Shown here in pieces: positions 47,131 to 60,099 of a DNA stretch of 64,000 nt. Each line of letters opens with the position of its first letter. Position 1 is the stretch's first letter. The notes below the pieces were generated by a model. The model was given only the letters and a program-made list of their open reading frames with translations, ran no database searches and was not told where the DNA came from. Location: positions 88,763,654-88,827,653 of the forward strand of contig OZ023262.1 of NCBI GenBank assembly GCA_964006375.1, in the 5' to 3' direction. Position numbers and translations under genes: made by a program. The DNA is from Tillus elongatus (taxonomy: Eukaryota > Arthropoda > Insecta > Coleoptera > Cleridae).

Positions 47131-47513
47131 TATTTTTAATTATGACCAGTTTATTTCCTTACCTACTCCAGCCCTGTTTTCCCTACCCACCTATTGCTGT
47201 AGCGGCCAGTAAAAGCACAGCCGGTGCTGATATCTGTTGAACACCGCGATAAGAGCCGCTACCCGAATCCACTCCTCGGAGGTTATGAACGACTCTTCTC
47301 ATTGTTTTCACATGGATTTTCGCCACAAACCCTTGAACTAGTTTTTAGTTTTTACTACTGTCACTACTTAACACGTTATTCACTTATATTGTGCTTTTAC
47401 GTACACATATCACACAAAAATTGGTGACGCAACTCACATATTTCCAAAATTTCGGTTTAATTTCGGAACGTTTAATTTGCACCAACTTTAATCTACCCGG
47501 CCAGGAACGAACT

Positions 47514-47639
<126 letters not shown>

Positions 47640-49140
47640 CTATGGTATTTGGTATTTAGTGTGGTTTCTTTATAGCACTTTTAATTGTAGAGTATGAGAA
47701 TTCAAATTGCGTCTTTATTCAAAAAAACGCTAATATTGATGATCCTGAAATTATGCCAAAGATTGTTTACTTACTGTTGTGATTTTAAATTTTTCTCTCA
47801 TCTCATGGGTAGGGTTCTGTGCTTGGGCTAGCATTTTTGCTTAATATATCGTTTTTATTAATTATAGAAGTTCCAAAAAAAAATTGTATATTATTGGTTT
47901 TTTATTTTACTTTTAATTAACGGTGAAAAATAGCCTTACTTTATCATATAATTAGTATTTGTTTGATTTAAGGTCAAAATTATACAGATTATGTAAGTAC
48001 CATCTAGTATGTTTTATTTCTGATTGATTAAATTCACAAATTCCCAAATTTCCTTTAAATCAAAATTATCATCGCTGATTGTCGATAAATCAATACAAAT
48101 CAGATATATTTAAAACAATGAATTACCTAACTATGATCTAGTGATTCGGCCTTTCTCTAATATACCCCTTAGTGAGCTAAAGATACATTAAAATCATCAA
48201 CGGGACAAAAATATTCTTAAAAACTATTCACACTATAGAAAAGCGTCTGCATATTTATTACGGTAAAGTTCATAAAACGACTTACTGAATGATGTCCTAA
48301 TTGCTCCTTCCATTTTATGTGTACTTATTGCTTTCCATTTTATCTACTGTTTGGCTTTTGTAGCTTGCCTGTGATTACTAATTAATTTCCATTTTATTAA
48401 AAACGGTCTTAAAAAACCGTGTACCAGGTATTCATTTTTACTTTGTTTACCCAAAATTTAAAATGATTTTATTATAGGGCACTTGTCTTTCACGTTTAAT
48501 TCTCAACTTCCATATTTACAGTGTAGTCGCACATCAACGAGTTTCAAGATTCACTTGCCGCAGTTGAATTACGAATCCTCCTCTCCGACCTGTCGTCGTC
48601 TCCTTAAATAAACTACACCTGTCTTACAAAAAACATTTTCTCCTGTTCCTCGGGTAAAACAAAGTGAGGCCTTGCGTTTTCCCATTGTCCAACTTTTTGT
48701 TCGTCCCAGTCTTTTGAAACAACCACACAAAAAATTATCCCTATCAACTAACACTGGGTCTTTTCTTATAATTGGTATTTATAAAAACTTATTTTTAACT
48801 TTATATTATAAATGTATAATATAGTAAATGTACTTACTGCCTAAGGATAAAATAAAATCGTTATATTGTGTTAAAACTCTATAAATAAAAACAAGGATAT
48901 TGTTCTGCGTTCTATTGTATTCCAACGACTCTTGGTTAGTGAACTTAAAATGTACTACATGTAAAAAGAAATCATTGTTCTGCGATCTTTTAGCTGTCTT
49001 GCTATTCCTTATTTAATCCTAAAATATTTTACACTCCCAATTATACAGGGCATTTAAATATTAGGACGTATTAACCTTATGTACATTGCCCGTTTTACTC
49101 CACAATAATGTTTCTAATTCTGTGACATATTTGCTATCTA
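47640..49140. other. Non-coding stretch
   Basis: AT-rich; no recognisable gene, RNA or repeat. Confidence 0.5.
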
Positions 49141-49143
49141 TAG

Positions 49144-49144
<1 letters not shown>

Positions 49145-49235
<91 letters not shown>
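49145..49235. repeat. (TA)n array
   Basis: 91 bp of TA directly upstream of the LTR-like unit at 49244. Confidence 0.95.
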
Positions 49236-49236
<1 letters not shown>

Positions 49237-49243
49237 TGTACGT

Positions 49244-50740
49244 TGTGACGAGGCCTTGGCTTACAGACCGTTTTTCGGTGACACGGATTGACGGTTACTA
49301 TCTGAGGATCTCGGGCGCCAGATTTAAAAGGGTTACTCCTTGTTGAGTATGTCTGCGACCTCTTCACTTAACTCTGACCGACACAACGATCAAAGTACCT
49401 GGGTAACTCTGTGGAGAAGGGTTCGGTAGCCTTTAGGTAACATAGGCTAAATTTAGTGACCCCGAGTGAGCGGGCTTAATCGCTGATACGGCGTGATCCG
49501 ACCACTTCTGTTTTAACGAAAGGTGTAGCAGATTTTGTATGATAAGGGGTTGGATAATAAATAATTAATCAATGTATTTAATTTACCCAACCCTATATTA
49601 CAGATTTGAAACTATTTACAAAATATATATATACAGAAAACTATTTACAAAATATGTACAAATAAAATATGCGGATACTAACATCAATCGGAACGTGGAC
49701 CTCGCTAAAGCGGTAAAGGTTAGTGCGTGACGAAGCGTACAGATTCGGTCAGGTATATATGACACGGACGGTATTTCACTCAAGCGAGGATACGGCAGGC
49801 GGGCAACACACAGCGATAGACAACATCAGACTACTAGCTATAACTTCTCCGTCGAAGCAGGTGACAGCGGAGACGAAAAAGTGCAGACGGAAAAGACGGG
49901 ATGATAGTTCCCGGAGGCGTATGCGGACTGTGAATTCTCAGCATCTCCGCTAGGGCCAAATCAGGACGAAAACATCTTGATTACTTTAGTGAGCTGTGAA
50001 TCCTCAGCGTCCTCACTAAAATAACACAAGGGCTTATACTGTATGGGGCGGAAATCCGGGAGCCAGATGAAGTGTACAGGGCTAATTGGAAAGGAAAGTT
50101 TCACTTGGAGTGGCCTAGATAGGCTGTGAATCCTCAGCGTCCCTATCGAGATCAAACCAAGGTGAATATATCTCGATTATTTATGTCAGCTGTGAATCCT
50201 CAGCATCCTCACAAAAATAACGCAAGACAATCTAACATACGGGAATTGTCTATAGGGACGGCGGCAGGTCAGGAAAAGCAGAAATAATTCACTTGAGGAG
50301 ATTTGGACTGAGAAGCGTGATGATTTAAAAATATGAAAATTCGCTACAAAATATGAATTACTTAAAACGGATAATTCTCACCTATAACAATATTTTTGGA
50401 TACGGAAATCGAACAACCAGGTGCTCTCGGACAGCAAACGGAATCGGTGCGGACTCGTGGCGACTTAACTTAACAGCTGAATTAACAATACTGCGTGTGC
50501 CCCGTGTTGCTTCTCCTTTTATATGAATTTCAAAGCCGACCCAAAAACTCTGCCATGCTTGGAATTGTATCACCTTATCACATCCGGATAAGATAATAAG
50601 TATTAAAATATTTCATGGTGAAAATATTTTAGCAAATATTTATATAGTTTGTATTTAATTACTTTCTTATTTAATTCATTACTTACTTAGGAGTTATGCA
50701 TTTTGTACCACAGACCGATAGAAACTAATACTTCATCACA
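49244..50740 (-). mobile_element. Solo-LTR-like or non-autonomous LTR element (1.5 kb)
   Basis: On the plus strand it begins TGTGACGAGG and ends CTTCATCACA, giving TG...CA with an inverted TGTGAYGA at the ends, and is flanked by ACGT at 49240-49243 and 50741-50744. On the minus strand TATAAAAGG (around 50517-50525) could be its promoter, and TGGCGCCCGAGATCC (49306-49320) resembles a primer-binding site. It also holds four near-identical CTGTGAATCCTCAGCGTCC repeats. There is no coding region. Orientation is uncertain. Confidence 0.55.
49925..50212 (+). repeat. Four dispersed 19-mers, CTGTGAATCCTCAGCGTCC type
   Basis: Copies near 49928, 49992, 50112 and 50190 (one or two changes each). Each is flanked by short matching arms (for example TAGTGAG...CTCACTA and GATAGG...CCTATC), so each 19-mer sits in the loop of a small potential hairpin. 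Confidence 0.75.
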
Positions 50741-50744
50741 ACGT

Positions 50745-51342
50745 AAGTGAAACCCACTGAGAATATGTGTTTCGCGATCTCCTCAATGTAAACTTTAAAT
50801 TTTATACTTATTTATCATTATAAGAGAAATAGTATACGCTTTTCCGTTTCAACAAAACATTATTTTCTTTACACGAAGCCCTTAGATAATTACGGAACAA
50901 TTATAGTTGCATAGTTCGGTGTATCTAAGAAGCTTCTGTAAACTAAGAAGATAGGATCACTTAATACAGGTGGGAAAACCGGAATGTAACAATTATCTAA
51001 AACATGCAGATTTAATTATATGATATTCGCGTGGCATGCGGCATCACGAGCTTGAGTGTGCCACCACTGTTTTGGTATTCATGCTGCCGACACAATGGGA
51101 AGGCTCTTGATTAACCCGCAAAAACAGAACGAAAATGACACTTCGTTAAAGGTAACTGCTGCGCTCTGCGTTGTAATTTGCTTAATGTTACTTTGTTATA
51201 ACTGCAGTGAATACTTTCAGCCCAAAGGTTATTTTACTCTGACCTGTTACGTAAAATGTTACATTCGTTTGAATTACCTGTTTCTTTAGTCAAATGTGAA
51301 ATGTATATAGCTAAATATAATACTAGCTGTAAGGTCTATTAT
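50745..51342. other. Non-coding stretch
   Basis: No gene recognised; a short plus-strand frame from 51095 ends at a GTAACT that could act as a splice donor, but nothing supports it further. Confidence 0.4.
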
Positions 51343-51354
51343 AAGTTTCACTTG

Positions 51355-51710
51355 AAGAACCTAGGTGGTTCAGGGGTAAGAACGTGTGCCTCTGAACCGA
51401 AGGGTACTGGGTTCGATCCCAGGGTACTCCTTTCACTTTTTCAGTAAAAACTGTAAAATTAACATCAACCGAGGTTCTGGCATTGTATTTGAGCAAATTG
51501 AATGTCTGCACGTTCCGCCCTTCGGAGGGGGCGTAAAGCCGTCGGTCCCGTGTCCATGCGATGTTGGGCACGTTAAAGATCCCTACCCTCGTTACAGAAA
51601 GGCAGGGGTTCGGCAAAATTTCCAGGATAGTGAGGTGAAACTGCTCCCTGGCGTCGGTGATTGGCCATAGTCGTGGAAATAGGCCGACGTTAAAGAAACA
51701 AAACACACAC
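51355..51710 (+). mobile_element. tRNA-derived SINE, full length
   Basis: Best-preserved copy: A-box-like TGGTTCAGGGG and a consensus B box GGTTCGATCCC. Perfect 12-bp target duplication AAGTTTCACTTG at 51343-51354 and 51711-51722. Confidence 0.95.
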
Positions 51711-51869
51711 AAGTTTCACTTGCAAATACGGCTTTAAAGTGAGACGAACCCGATGCGCCACAACATAATATTAGACCCGACAATCGTTTCGTAAACTAAG
51801 TTAGCTTCAACAACTGATATAAACTGAATTGGATATTTAAAAAGGATCGAAAGTTACAATTTTGGGAAA

Positions 51870-52118
51870 AATCGTCTTTAGTGACTTTTATTTAAAAAAA
51901 TTCACTAATGGGGAGTTCGCAACCTTTGCATTTAGAAAAAAAGTCTCAAAATGAGCGCGAACTAGGCCGCCTGGAACCCATATCTCAGGTCAGTTTCAGA
52001 CTTTATATGAAATATGAAAATCAGTTTTTTGGGAAATTTTGTGTTTTCTTTCGGAAATCACCGCAAATAACAAAGTAATGATAACCAAATTAGATACGCA
52101 GGTTTACATAAGAAAAGG
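51870..52118 (+). repeat. Repeat A fragment without (TA)n (copy A10)
   Basis: Left end (AAATTCACTAATGGGGAG), AGCGCGAACTAGGCCGCC block and, after a deletion of the TA array, TTTTCTTTCGGAAATCACCG and ACAAAGTAATGATAACCAAA. Truncated by the LINE tail at 52118. Confidence 0.7.
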
Positions 52119-54225
52119 TAGTAGTAGTAGTAGTAGCAGTGGTGGCGAGGCCAACTCCAAGCAAGTAGGCCGCAATGGGCCCTTTTTGCCAACCCCAGCA
52201 GCCCAGCAACCATGCTCTACTCTTCCTCGGTTCCGTCGCCAATCTGCCTCGACCTCGAAATGAAGGCCGTGACGGTCTTTTATTGGACGGTACTTACCTG
52301 ATTCCTCTAGAGAGTCCTCGAACCTAACGATTCTGCTCGGGACTCCCAAAAGCCTCGCATTCACACAGGTGGTGGTAGGACGTTTCTTCATCCTCGCCTC
52401 ATCCCTGGCAAATGGGATCCCTCTCTACGCCTATCAATGTGCGGTGTCTTCTAAGGGCGCAGTGGCCTGTCAGCACCTCAAGGTGCGGCGAAGTGTAGGT
52501 CGACTCCTACCGAATATCTCTGTCGGGCCACTCCACAAAGTCCCTCGCCCGCCTATAGCCACCAACCGACTCCGGTGCCTCTCCATTGCTTCCTCAGTCC
52601 ACCTGTCTAACGCGACAGAGACCGTCTTCCTACTTATGCCTATCGCAGGCTCCAGGTCACAGAACGGATGCCGGGAACCAAGCCTTGCGAGATTATTCGA
52701 TACCTCATTCCCCGCTACGCCACAGTGTTCCGGAATCGACACTAGTTGCACCTTCTTTGTTTTGGCTAGTCCTTTGAGGGCGTGAACGCACTCCTGAACC
52801 AGTTTTGACCTGATTCTAGCCGCGCAGGCTGCCCCGAGGACGCCTGGCTATGCGAGCAAATGTATACACATTTCTAAGGGCTCCTCCTCACATCCTGTCT
52901 ATTGGCCATAGACAGGAGAGCGTACACCTTTGTTTCGAATGCCGTGGTATATGCGCCGAGAGCATAACTATCGCGCGCCCCCAGGCCCTCGATGTATATT
53001 CCTGCTCCGGAGGATTGTCCTCCAGCCGCGATCCGTCGGTGAAACAGAACAGGCTGGCGGGCTGGAATGCAACCTCATTTTCCCCCCACTGATCCCTTCT
53101 GGGGATCCAGAGGGTATATGGCCTAGTCAACCTAATAACGTACTCGACATCCCGTACCTTGATGACGAAAATCGGAATTTCCTTTTCCGCCTCCTTGGCG
53201 ACTCTTGCATTCCCTATTACTGCTTTCTCTCCGCAGCAGTTTCCAGAGTCTCGCATTCTAAGATGCGACGCCATAGACTCCCTTCTGATACAGATGGGAA
53301 GCGGTGGCAGCATCAACAGGACATATAGCGCGGCTGTGGTTGTCGTCCTTATAGCGCCTGTGATACCCAGGATTTCCAGCCCTTGGAGTTTGGCCAGCTT
53401 CCTTCTGGTAATTTGGTTCACCCCACACCACCACACCAACCTCCCATAGAGTTTTCCCGGCCTGATGATCGCAGTGTAAATTCAATGAAGGGTCCGAGGA
53501 TTAAGTCCCCAGGTCCTCCCTATCATTCGACGCAGCTGCCAGAGGGTCGCTACTCCCTTCCTCACTACTCGTTCTATTTGCGACCCCATGTAAGTTTGGA
53601 GTCCAGGACCACCCCCAGATATTAAACCTCCCGCACTAAAGCTAAAGGTTTTCCAAACATCACGGGCGCCCTGAACCCCTCTACATTCCTCTTCTTAGTG
53701 AATAGGATCGTCTCCGCCTTCGCTGAGTTTACGGAGAGTCCCAGCTCACCACACCAACTTTCAATTATGCTACGGGCAGCTTGCATGCACTCACAGACGA
53801 CTCCGAGGAATGTTCCCATTATCAGCGTACGCCTGGGCGTAAAATCCATTCTCGAAGAGCCGCTCCAAGAGGCCATCCATCACCAGACACCATAGATAAG
53901 GCGAAAGGCAACTGCCCTCAGGACAACCGCCGGTCACCCCAACGTCCAGCCCCCGGCCCCTCATGATCAGCGAGACTCTCCTGTCCTCTAGCATGCTCGT
54001 CACCCAGCTTATTAGGAACCTCGGCGTTCCCCTATCCTGTAGGGCGGCACAGATCGTATCCGTCCCTGCCTTATCAAAGGCCCCCTCCACATCCAATAAC
54101 ACAGCTAATGTGCTTTCCCCGTAGTGTAGGGCCCTTTCCACCTTCCGCGTCACAGCGTAAAGAGCCGTCTCCGTCGATTTCCCCCGCTGGTACGCGTGCT
54201 GGCCTTTATGGAAGGATTGATCCTT
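52119..54225 (-). pseudogene. LINE reverse transcriptase + RNase H (I/R1-like), decayed
   Basis: On the minus strand: RT fingers/palm (VLLDVEGAFDKA, GCPEGSCLSPYLW, then AYADN in place of the catalytic YADD), GLSVNSAKAETILF, an RNase H core (SLFCFTDGSRLEDNP), STOP-broken linkers, IPEHCGVAGNEVSNNLA, and a 3' region ending in a (TAC/CTA)n tail at 52119-52141. It is more GC-rich than its surroundings. At least four frame breaks, 5'-truncated near 54225. The family differs from the RNase-H LINE at 28491/40991/44863. Confidence 0.82.
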
Positions 54226-55132
54226 AAAAATTTTTTTGCAAATGGCAATGTCTTTCCATTCACTAAAAATATGTTTGGATATATATAAATATCTATATTT
54301 AATAGTGCTAGATAGAAAGAATTGAAGATGTTATTTTTGTTTACCTGTTAAGATTTTGAATAAGAAATGAATATGTTATCATCGACTTGCCCTGTTCAAT
54401 AAGGGATACTCCTGAAAATTCAACTGACAGATCCCCAACGAAATCACAAGTTGTTTGCTAGGCCTCCAATAAGTGCTTTCAAACGAGTTGAAACTTTGTG
54501 GTAAATAAGTTATTTTATTTCCGTAATATTGTTCACCTTGTGTTAACCATTGAATATTTAGAAATAAGTATCTGTGTGGGAAGAACGATGATGAAATTAA
54601 AAAGTGTTTTCAGATAACTCTAATCACAAAAATGTATTTACCTGTAACGTTACTAGTAAAATAATTCTACTCTGATTTAAAAACAATAGAATATTTCAAA
54701 GTTTACGCGAACTAACAAACGGGATTTTATTTTCGTTAGATTAAATACACCTGTTACAACATTTCCCGAAACCTTGTTCAGAAGTTTACCTTTGTTGCCC
54801 TAATTTTTCGTTTTACTTTAACTCCGAGACTTAAAGCTATGAGCACATAAAGCAACTCAAGCCAGACGACATACAGCACGGAAAGAAGTAAACATTTTAT
54901 AGAGGTGTCACGGGAATAGTTCACCCAGCGGCAGTCCACGTCTCCCTGAACAATTTCTGTAGAGTTGCAGTGCAGTAAATACAAGTTCTGATTGCTGCGG
55001 GATTCTCGTACGGAGCCTGCATTTAGTTGCTTTTCGCTCCTCTAGATACCAACACATATCAGACGTGATAGCTAAACGTTGTATAAGTGAAGGCGGATGA
55101 AAAAATAATGCTGCCAAATCAAGCAGAACAAC
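54226..55132. other. Non-coding stretch
   Basis: No gene recognised. Minus-strand frames at 54778-54984 and 54908-55144 have a hydrophobic stretch but no recognisable domain. Confidence 0.45.
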
Positions 55133-55195
55133 ATGGAATTCCATAAATTATTAAAGGTGAAACTGGAAGTTAAAGAAAACGAAATAGAAGACTCT
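55133..55195 (+). CDS. Possible first coding exon (21 codons)
   Basis: ATG in good context (ACAACATGG) begins a Lys/Glu-rich frame containing VKLEVKENEIEDS, which ends in phase at a GTGAGT splice-donor consensus at 55196. Such short acidic/basic N-terminal exons are common in arthropod zinc-finger genes, but no downstream exon is recognised in the window. Speculative. Confidence 0.2.
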
Positions 55196-55199
55196 GTGA

Positions 55200-56790
55200 G
55201 TGGCAGGCAGCTGTAGAATGTTAAAAATTTATAGGAGCTGATAAACAGCTACATTTTACTTGATACACAAAGCTCTAAACTTAGCTCATTTTGCAACGCT
55301 AAGGTTGTGTGTAGTTGATTGGGAACCAAAACACGAATTATTGATAATAAAGGAAAGGAATATATGCAATAAAAATTTCGGGACGTAGTATACCGGTGAC
55401 GTTTCATAATAATTATACAGTATTAATACAGCGTTTTACTAAAATTAACAGCTTCACTTTAAACAGACCTTAGAGATCGACTCTAGAGGTCCTAGTACGC
55501 GCCTATTTGAAAAATTCTTTTGAAAGTATTACCATCGATATATGTCTATTATCAAGAAATAACAATTTTGTGTTCTAGCTGCTTTTTAAGAAAAATACGC
55601 AAAACTCAATATTCTATGAAGCTAGAAGTTTGAAATTTTGTATATCTAGGTTTCTAAGTCCCTAAAGGAACTTGCATTACAAAATTGATTAAAGTTGCAA
55701 CAGCTTTCCAGGAGAAAACTTAATTCATATCTGGAAAAGAAAAATATCCTTCAAATTATAAAAGTGGCAGGTATCTTTCTTTATCAATAGCCTGGGTGAT
55801 TTCATTTTAGTTTTAAATATAGTGTGTTTTAAAAATCTGTTGAAACCCTTACTTAAAAAACAATCGCCTGGCAAATTTTTAATTTTATGCCATCTGTCAT
55901 TCTAACGGTCGACAAACGACTTAAACGGTTTCTGGAATTTTTGTGGCTGAGATTTCTCGATCGTTCGTTCGGGTAATATGTTTTATCTGTGTTATTTGTA
56001 TTGTTTTATTATCGTTATATTATGTTGAAAAGTGAAAAAAATATGGTTAAAAATACACGTTGGCCCTCCCAAACGAAACGCTTATGAAAGTATTTTAAAT
56101 ACATATTTTACAGCCAACGATTTGGCATATTAGGATAAGTGTGCGTATCAAATTCATTCTTATTAGGTGGACGCGTTCTAAAGATATTTGAAAAAAACTT
56201 GAAAATAAAGCCCCATCTTAAAAGAGCTCTAGCTTCGTTAGGAAGCATTTAGAATATTTGCGTCAAAACATCATTAAATTATCTCTCGAAACTGCTGTTT
56301 TCGTTTTCGGGGTTACTTTATGGACAGCCTGTATAGACTGGCTATTGACATATTATGTACAACGGGCTCTAAATGCGGCATTTAAGAAAAATTGGATATT
56401 TAAAGGGGCATTTTTATAAGCAAGAGGCCAGTCAAGTTTTACAGCTTCTACCGGCGCACAGAGGAATATGTATCCAAAATAGCTGGCACAAATTATTTAA
56501 GCTTTTAAATGATATGCTCACTGTGAAGCATCCATCAACGAAGTCAAGAGCCATATCTGTTTCTTTGCAATAAAAATGATCAATTAACCAAATGAAAACC
56601 ATGAATAAAATTCCTATGTTAGTTAAAGATATTGAGCAGTTAATTTTTCAAAAGGTTTTTATCGCACTCTTATCTGCTAGAACTTATCTGATCAAATATG
56701 ACTCCCTGTCTTGATATTCCCCAACTTCCTTCTTAAATAATGAATACCATTTATGGTCCAAAAACCTGCCAGCCCTTTTTGTCCCATACA
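55200..56790. other. Non-coding stretch
   Basis: Only a short repeat-A left-end trace in minus orientation (about 55468-55560, GACTCTAGAGGTCCTAGTACGCGCC in part) is recognised. Confidence 0.5.
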
Positions 56791-56999
56791 GTCTGGACCC
56801 TGCTATTACGGTTAATTGCAATCACGAAATATACTGCTACTACGAAATTGAACTACAACTACGAATCTGAACTACAACTACGAAACTAAACTGTTACCAT
56901 ACTACTTCAGAGGCTTAAAAGTGACTAACAGCCATGTGAATCACCTGATGCTAACAAGCCAGTACAACGACCACCATGTACCTATATAATAATTTTCCA

Positions 57000-57465
57000 T
57001 ATAATACTATCCAAACAACACTGGGATAATGAATTTTCAGCCTACACTAGGATAACTTTCTCTCTATACTGCGATAATTACCTTCCAATACTAGGGTAAC
57101 TTCCACCATACACTACGATATTTAATTTACAGCCATTAATCATTGAATTTTCTCCCTACACTGCAATATTTTCTTCTTTATACTGCGATAGCAACTACCC
57201 TATACTGCAATATTTTTCTCTCTGCACCGCGATAATATTTACCCTATACTGAAATATTGCTAGACGCTGCGATACATTCCTCCCTACACTGGGACATTTT
57301 CTTCCCTGCACTGGGATAACTATTAATTATGAAATTTCCTCCCTACACTGGGATAATTTCTACCCTATACTGAAATAATTTCCACTCTACACAGGAATAT
57401 TCAGTCTCCCCTATACTGGGGTAATTTCCTCCCTACACTGAGATAATTTCTTCCGTATACTGAAA
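57000..57465. repeat. Degenerate CTACACTGGGATAAT minisatellite
   Basis: At least 15 degenerate units of roughly 25-35 bp. The core is YCCCTAYACTGSGATAATTT, with recurring variants TATACTGCGATA, TACACTGGGATA and TATACTGAAATA. A neighbouring short array of ACTACGAAAYTGAACTACA lies at 56830-56895. No coding potential. Confidence 0.8.
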
Positions 57466-57479
57466 CCCTAAAAACACAA

Positions 57480-58080
57480 AAGAAACGAAAACTGCGGCTA
57501 AAGCAACCACATAATTACCCCTTTACCTCCTATATGAGTGTACCTCAATTACGTCCAGCCATGTAATTAATTCACACGTTGACCAGTGTGCGATCTCTGC
57601 TTCCGGCTTCGCGGTTCCTGAAGCTATAAAACGTGGTGTACCAAGATTGGCGTATTTTCTCCCTTACTTGCGGGTATTGGTATGTCTTCCTTGACGTGTC
57701 CCGGACACACACAATGGTAGATCAAGTGTGGATAAATACCCAAACTCCCTGGGTAGATACGACCTATCTGTCCATCTAGCTTCCAACACTTAAATCTCCA
57801 CCAGCTCTCCGGTATGACCACCTAACTCTCGTCACGCTCTTCAACCGCACGTTCTCTTCTCTCTACCGTTACATTCTTCGTCGTCCGCGATTTTCTCTCA
57901 GCAGAGCCTGCGCCGGTGATATCTCGCTCTCTCTGTTTCACCTAGTCTTCCGACATATATCCAACGCTATCCCTTCTTCCGTGATAGTCTCGATACGTGC
58001 CACTAGCTGTCGCTGTCCAACCTCGCTTTACGTTGACGCTTCCAATTACATCGCAAGCGGCTATATACAGTCTGTCCCAT
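57480..58080. other. GC-richer non-coding block
   Basis: Higher GC than its flanks with a 65-codon minus-strand frame (57624-57821) lacking recognisable motifs. It could be LTR or leader sequence of a retroelement; not resolved. Confidence 0.35.
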
Positions 58081-59710
58081 AAAAAGCAAACAGACAACAA
58101 GTGAACAATTCAACAAACCAAGTTATAAACCATGTCAAGCCAGCATAAATGAAGCCACAAAAAATCATTAAAGTAAGAAAGGCTGTTTTAAATTGATTAA
58201 AATCATAATAATTATACCAAAAGTTATAGCCAACGATTTTATACCATTACAACCTATATAAAAAAATTACACATGTAGCCACCCATTATTTTAATTTATT
58301 TATGCCATCTATATTCCTGATTGAATATTATTTTAAATAGCTACCAATTTCCCAAAAAATATTCTTGTAAAACTCTTATTTTTTTGTATAAAAAAGTTTT
58401 TCATTGCAATTCTGAAGTGACAGGAAAACGCACGACCTTGAAAATTTTAAAATTTTCGTCTGCGGCGTCGGTGATTGCTAATAGGCAATCGTACTCACGA
58501 ACCCTATTTCCACCCATATAAGGCACCCACCAGCCGCCACTGCATTGATGACGACTTTTTTTGAAATTGACTTTTGGCCAGCTAAATCTGGAATATACAC
58601 CACTGCGCGGCGTTTAATATTAGAACAATCGATCATTTATTCTGGTCACATTTATATGAAAAATACAGGCAATAACACAAAGTGTAAAAAATACTAAAAT
58701 ATTAACACCGATATATAATGCCACTTATTCGTTATTATGCTTCCTGCTATGTTGCGTGATGAATGGGATATTAATGTAAAACACCATAAATGTTTCGATC
58801 AGCAATACGGTGCACAACTTTCCTTTGAAAGAGATTGAATATACGAGCCAACAACTAAAATTTACCCTTTTTTGTCCAGCACAATATGAATTGGCTCGTG
58901 CGTGATGTGCATGCTTCATGCAGCATGTTGCCATATTTTCTATATGCCTCCAGAGGAGGTTTTTATTACAGCAAAGAGTGTGAAGTGAAAATTTATTAGT
59001 TTCACTTGTACTGACGTGATAGGGATTGCAATTTCATGTCTGAAATGCAGACCAACCAGTCAGAACATATACATCACATAGAGATTTATCTCCGGTTGCT
59101 ATTTGTACAAGTCTTAAATTTGCTACTGCAGGAAGGGATGTTCCATAGACTCCTCTGGTGCAATAATATTTGCGTTTCTTGATAATCGGAGAGATAGATC
59201 AGCAATAAATTGTATATGTGTATTTTATTTTCGTCGCGCTTGCTTCTAGCGTGTCAACTTTAGTTAAAAAAAAAGGATTTATGGTGTACTACAACAATTT
59301 TTCCAACAGAATCAGCAACTAGAATTTTTTATAAAAGCAGTAATTTTAATATGTTTCACACCTTTCAAGTTCAATTTGGAGAATCCAATTTATCACAATA
59401 AAGTTTTCAGACTTGACGATCCTTTAGAGAATCATTAGAGAGATGTATAAGTTAAACTAATAAAAGCTAGAACTATTATTTATATGTTAGTTTGACAAGA
59501 AATTGCGAACAGCGTCCTCTGCCAAGGTATACCGACAAGCTTTTACTGCTCCCCAATAATCACTGTAATGAAGATTACATGCTTTTGCAAAACCGCTTGT
59601 CTAATATAAATATTCCTTCTGGGAAAGAAACACTGATTATTAAGTTAAAATTAAACTACACACACCCGAGACCTGCTCTGTACATCGAAAAATTTTTGTT
59701 AACATTTCCT

Positions 59711-59715
<5 letters not shown>
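58081..59715. other. Non-coding stretch
   Basis: AT-rich, nothing recognised on either strand. Confidence 0.45.

Positions 59716-59788
<73 letters not shown>
59716..59788. repeat. (TA)n array
   Basis: 73 bp of pure TA without repeat-A flanks. Confidence 0.95.
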
Positions 59789-59789
<1 letters not shown>

Positions 59790-60099
59790 TTTCGTAGGCG
59801 TCTTACTCTCGCAATTTCCTGACATTTCTTATCAACTTGAGATTTTCTTATTTACATGATGATTATTATCCCAAATATGCCAAACATTACGTGATTTATG
59901 AATTGCTAGTGAATCAATTGTCAGATCTGATGAGCTGTGTTCTTCAAATTGTACTTGCCAGTGGTCATCACAGGTCTCAATTTTTAATTATTTAACACCT
60001 TTGCTGTATAATTGGTTAAAACTCCATCGGGAACCAAACGTATCTTTTATTTTGCGAACCGGTGTTAATAGTGCAGACACTTGATGATGCCAGTTTGTA

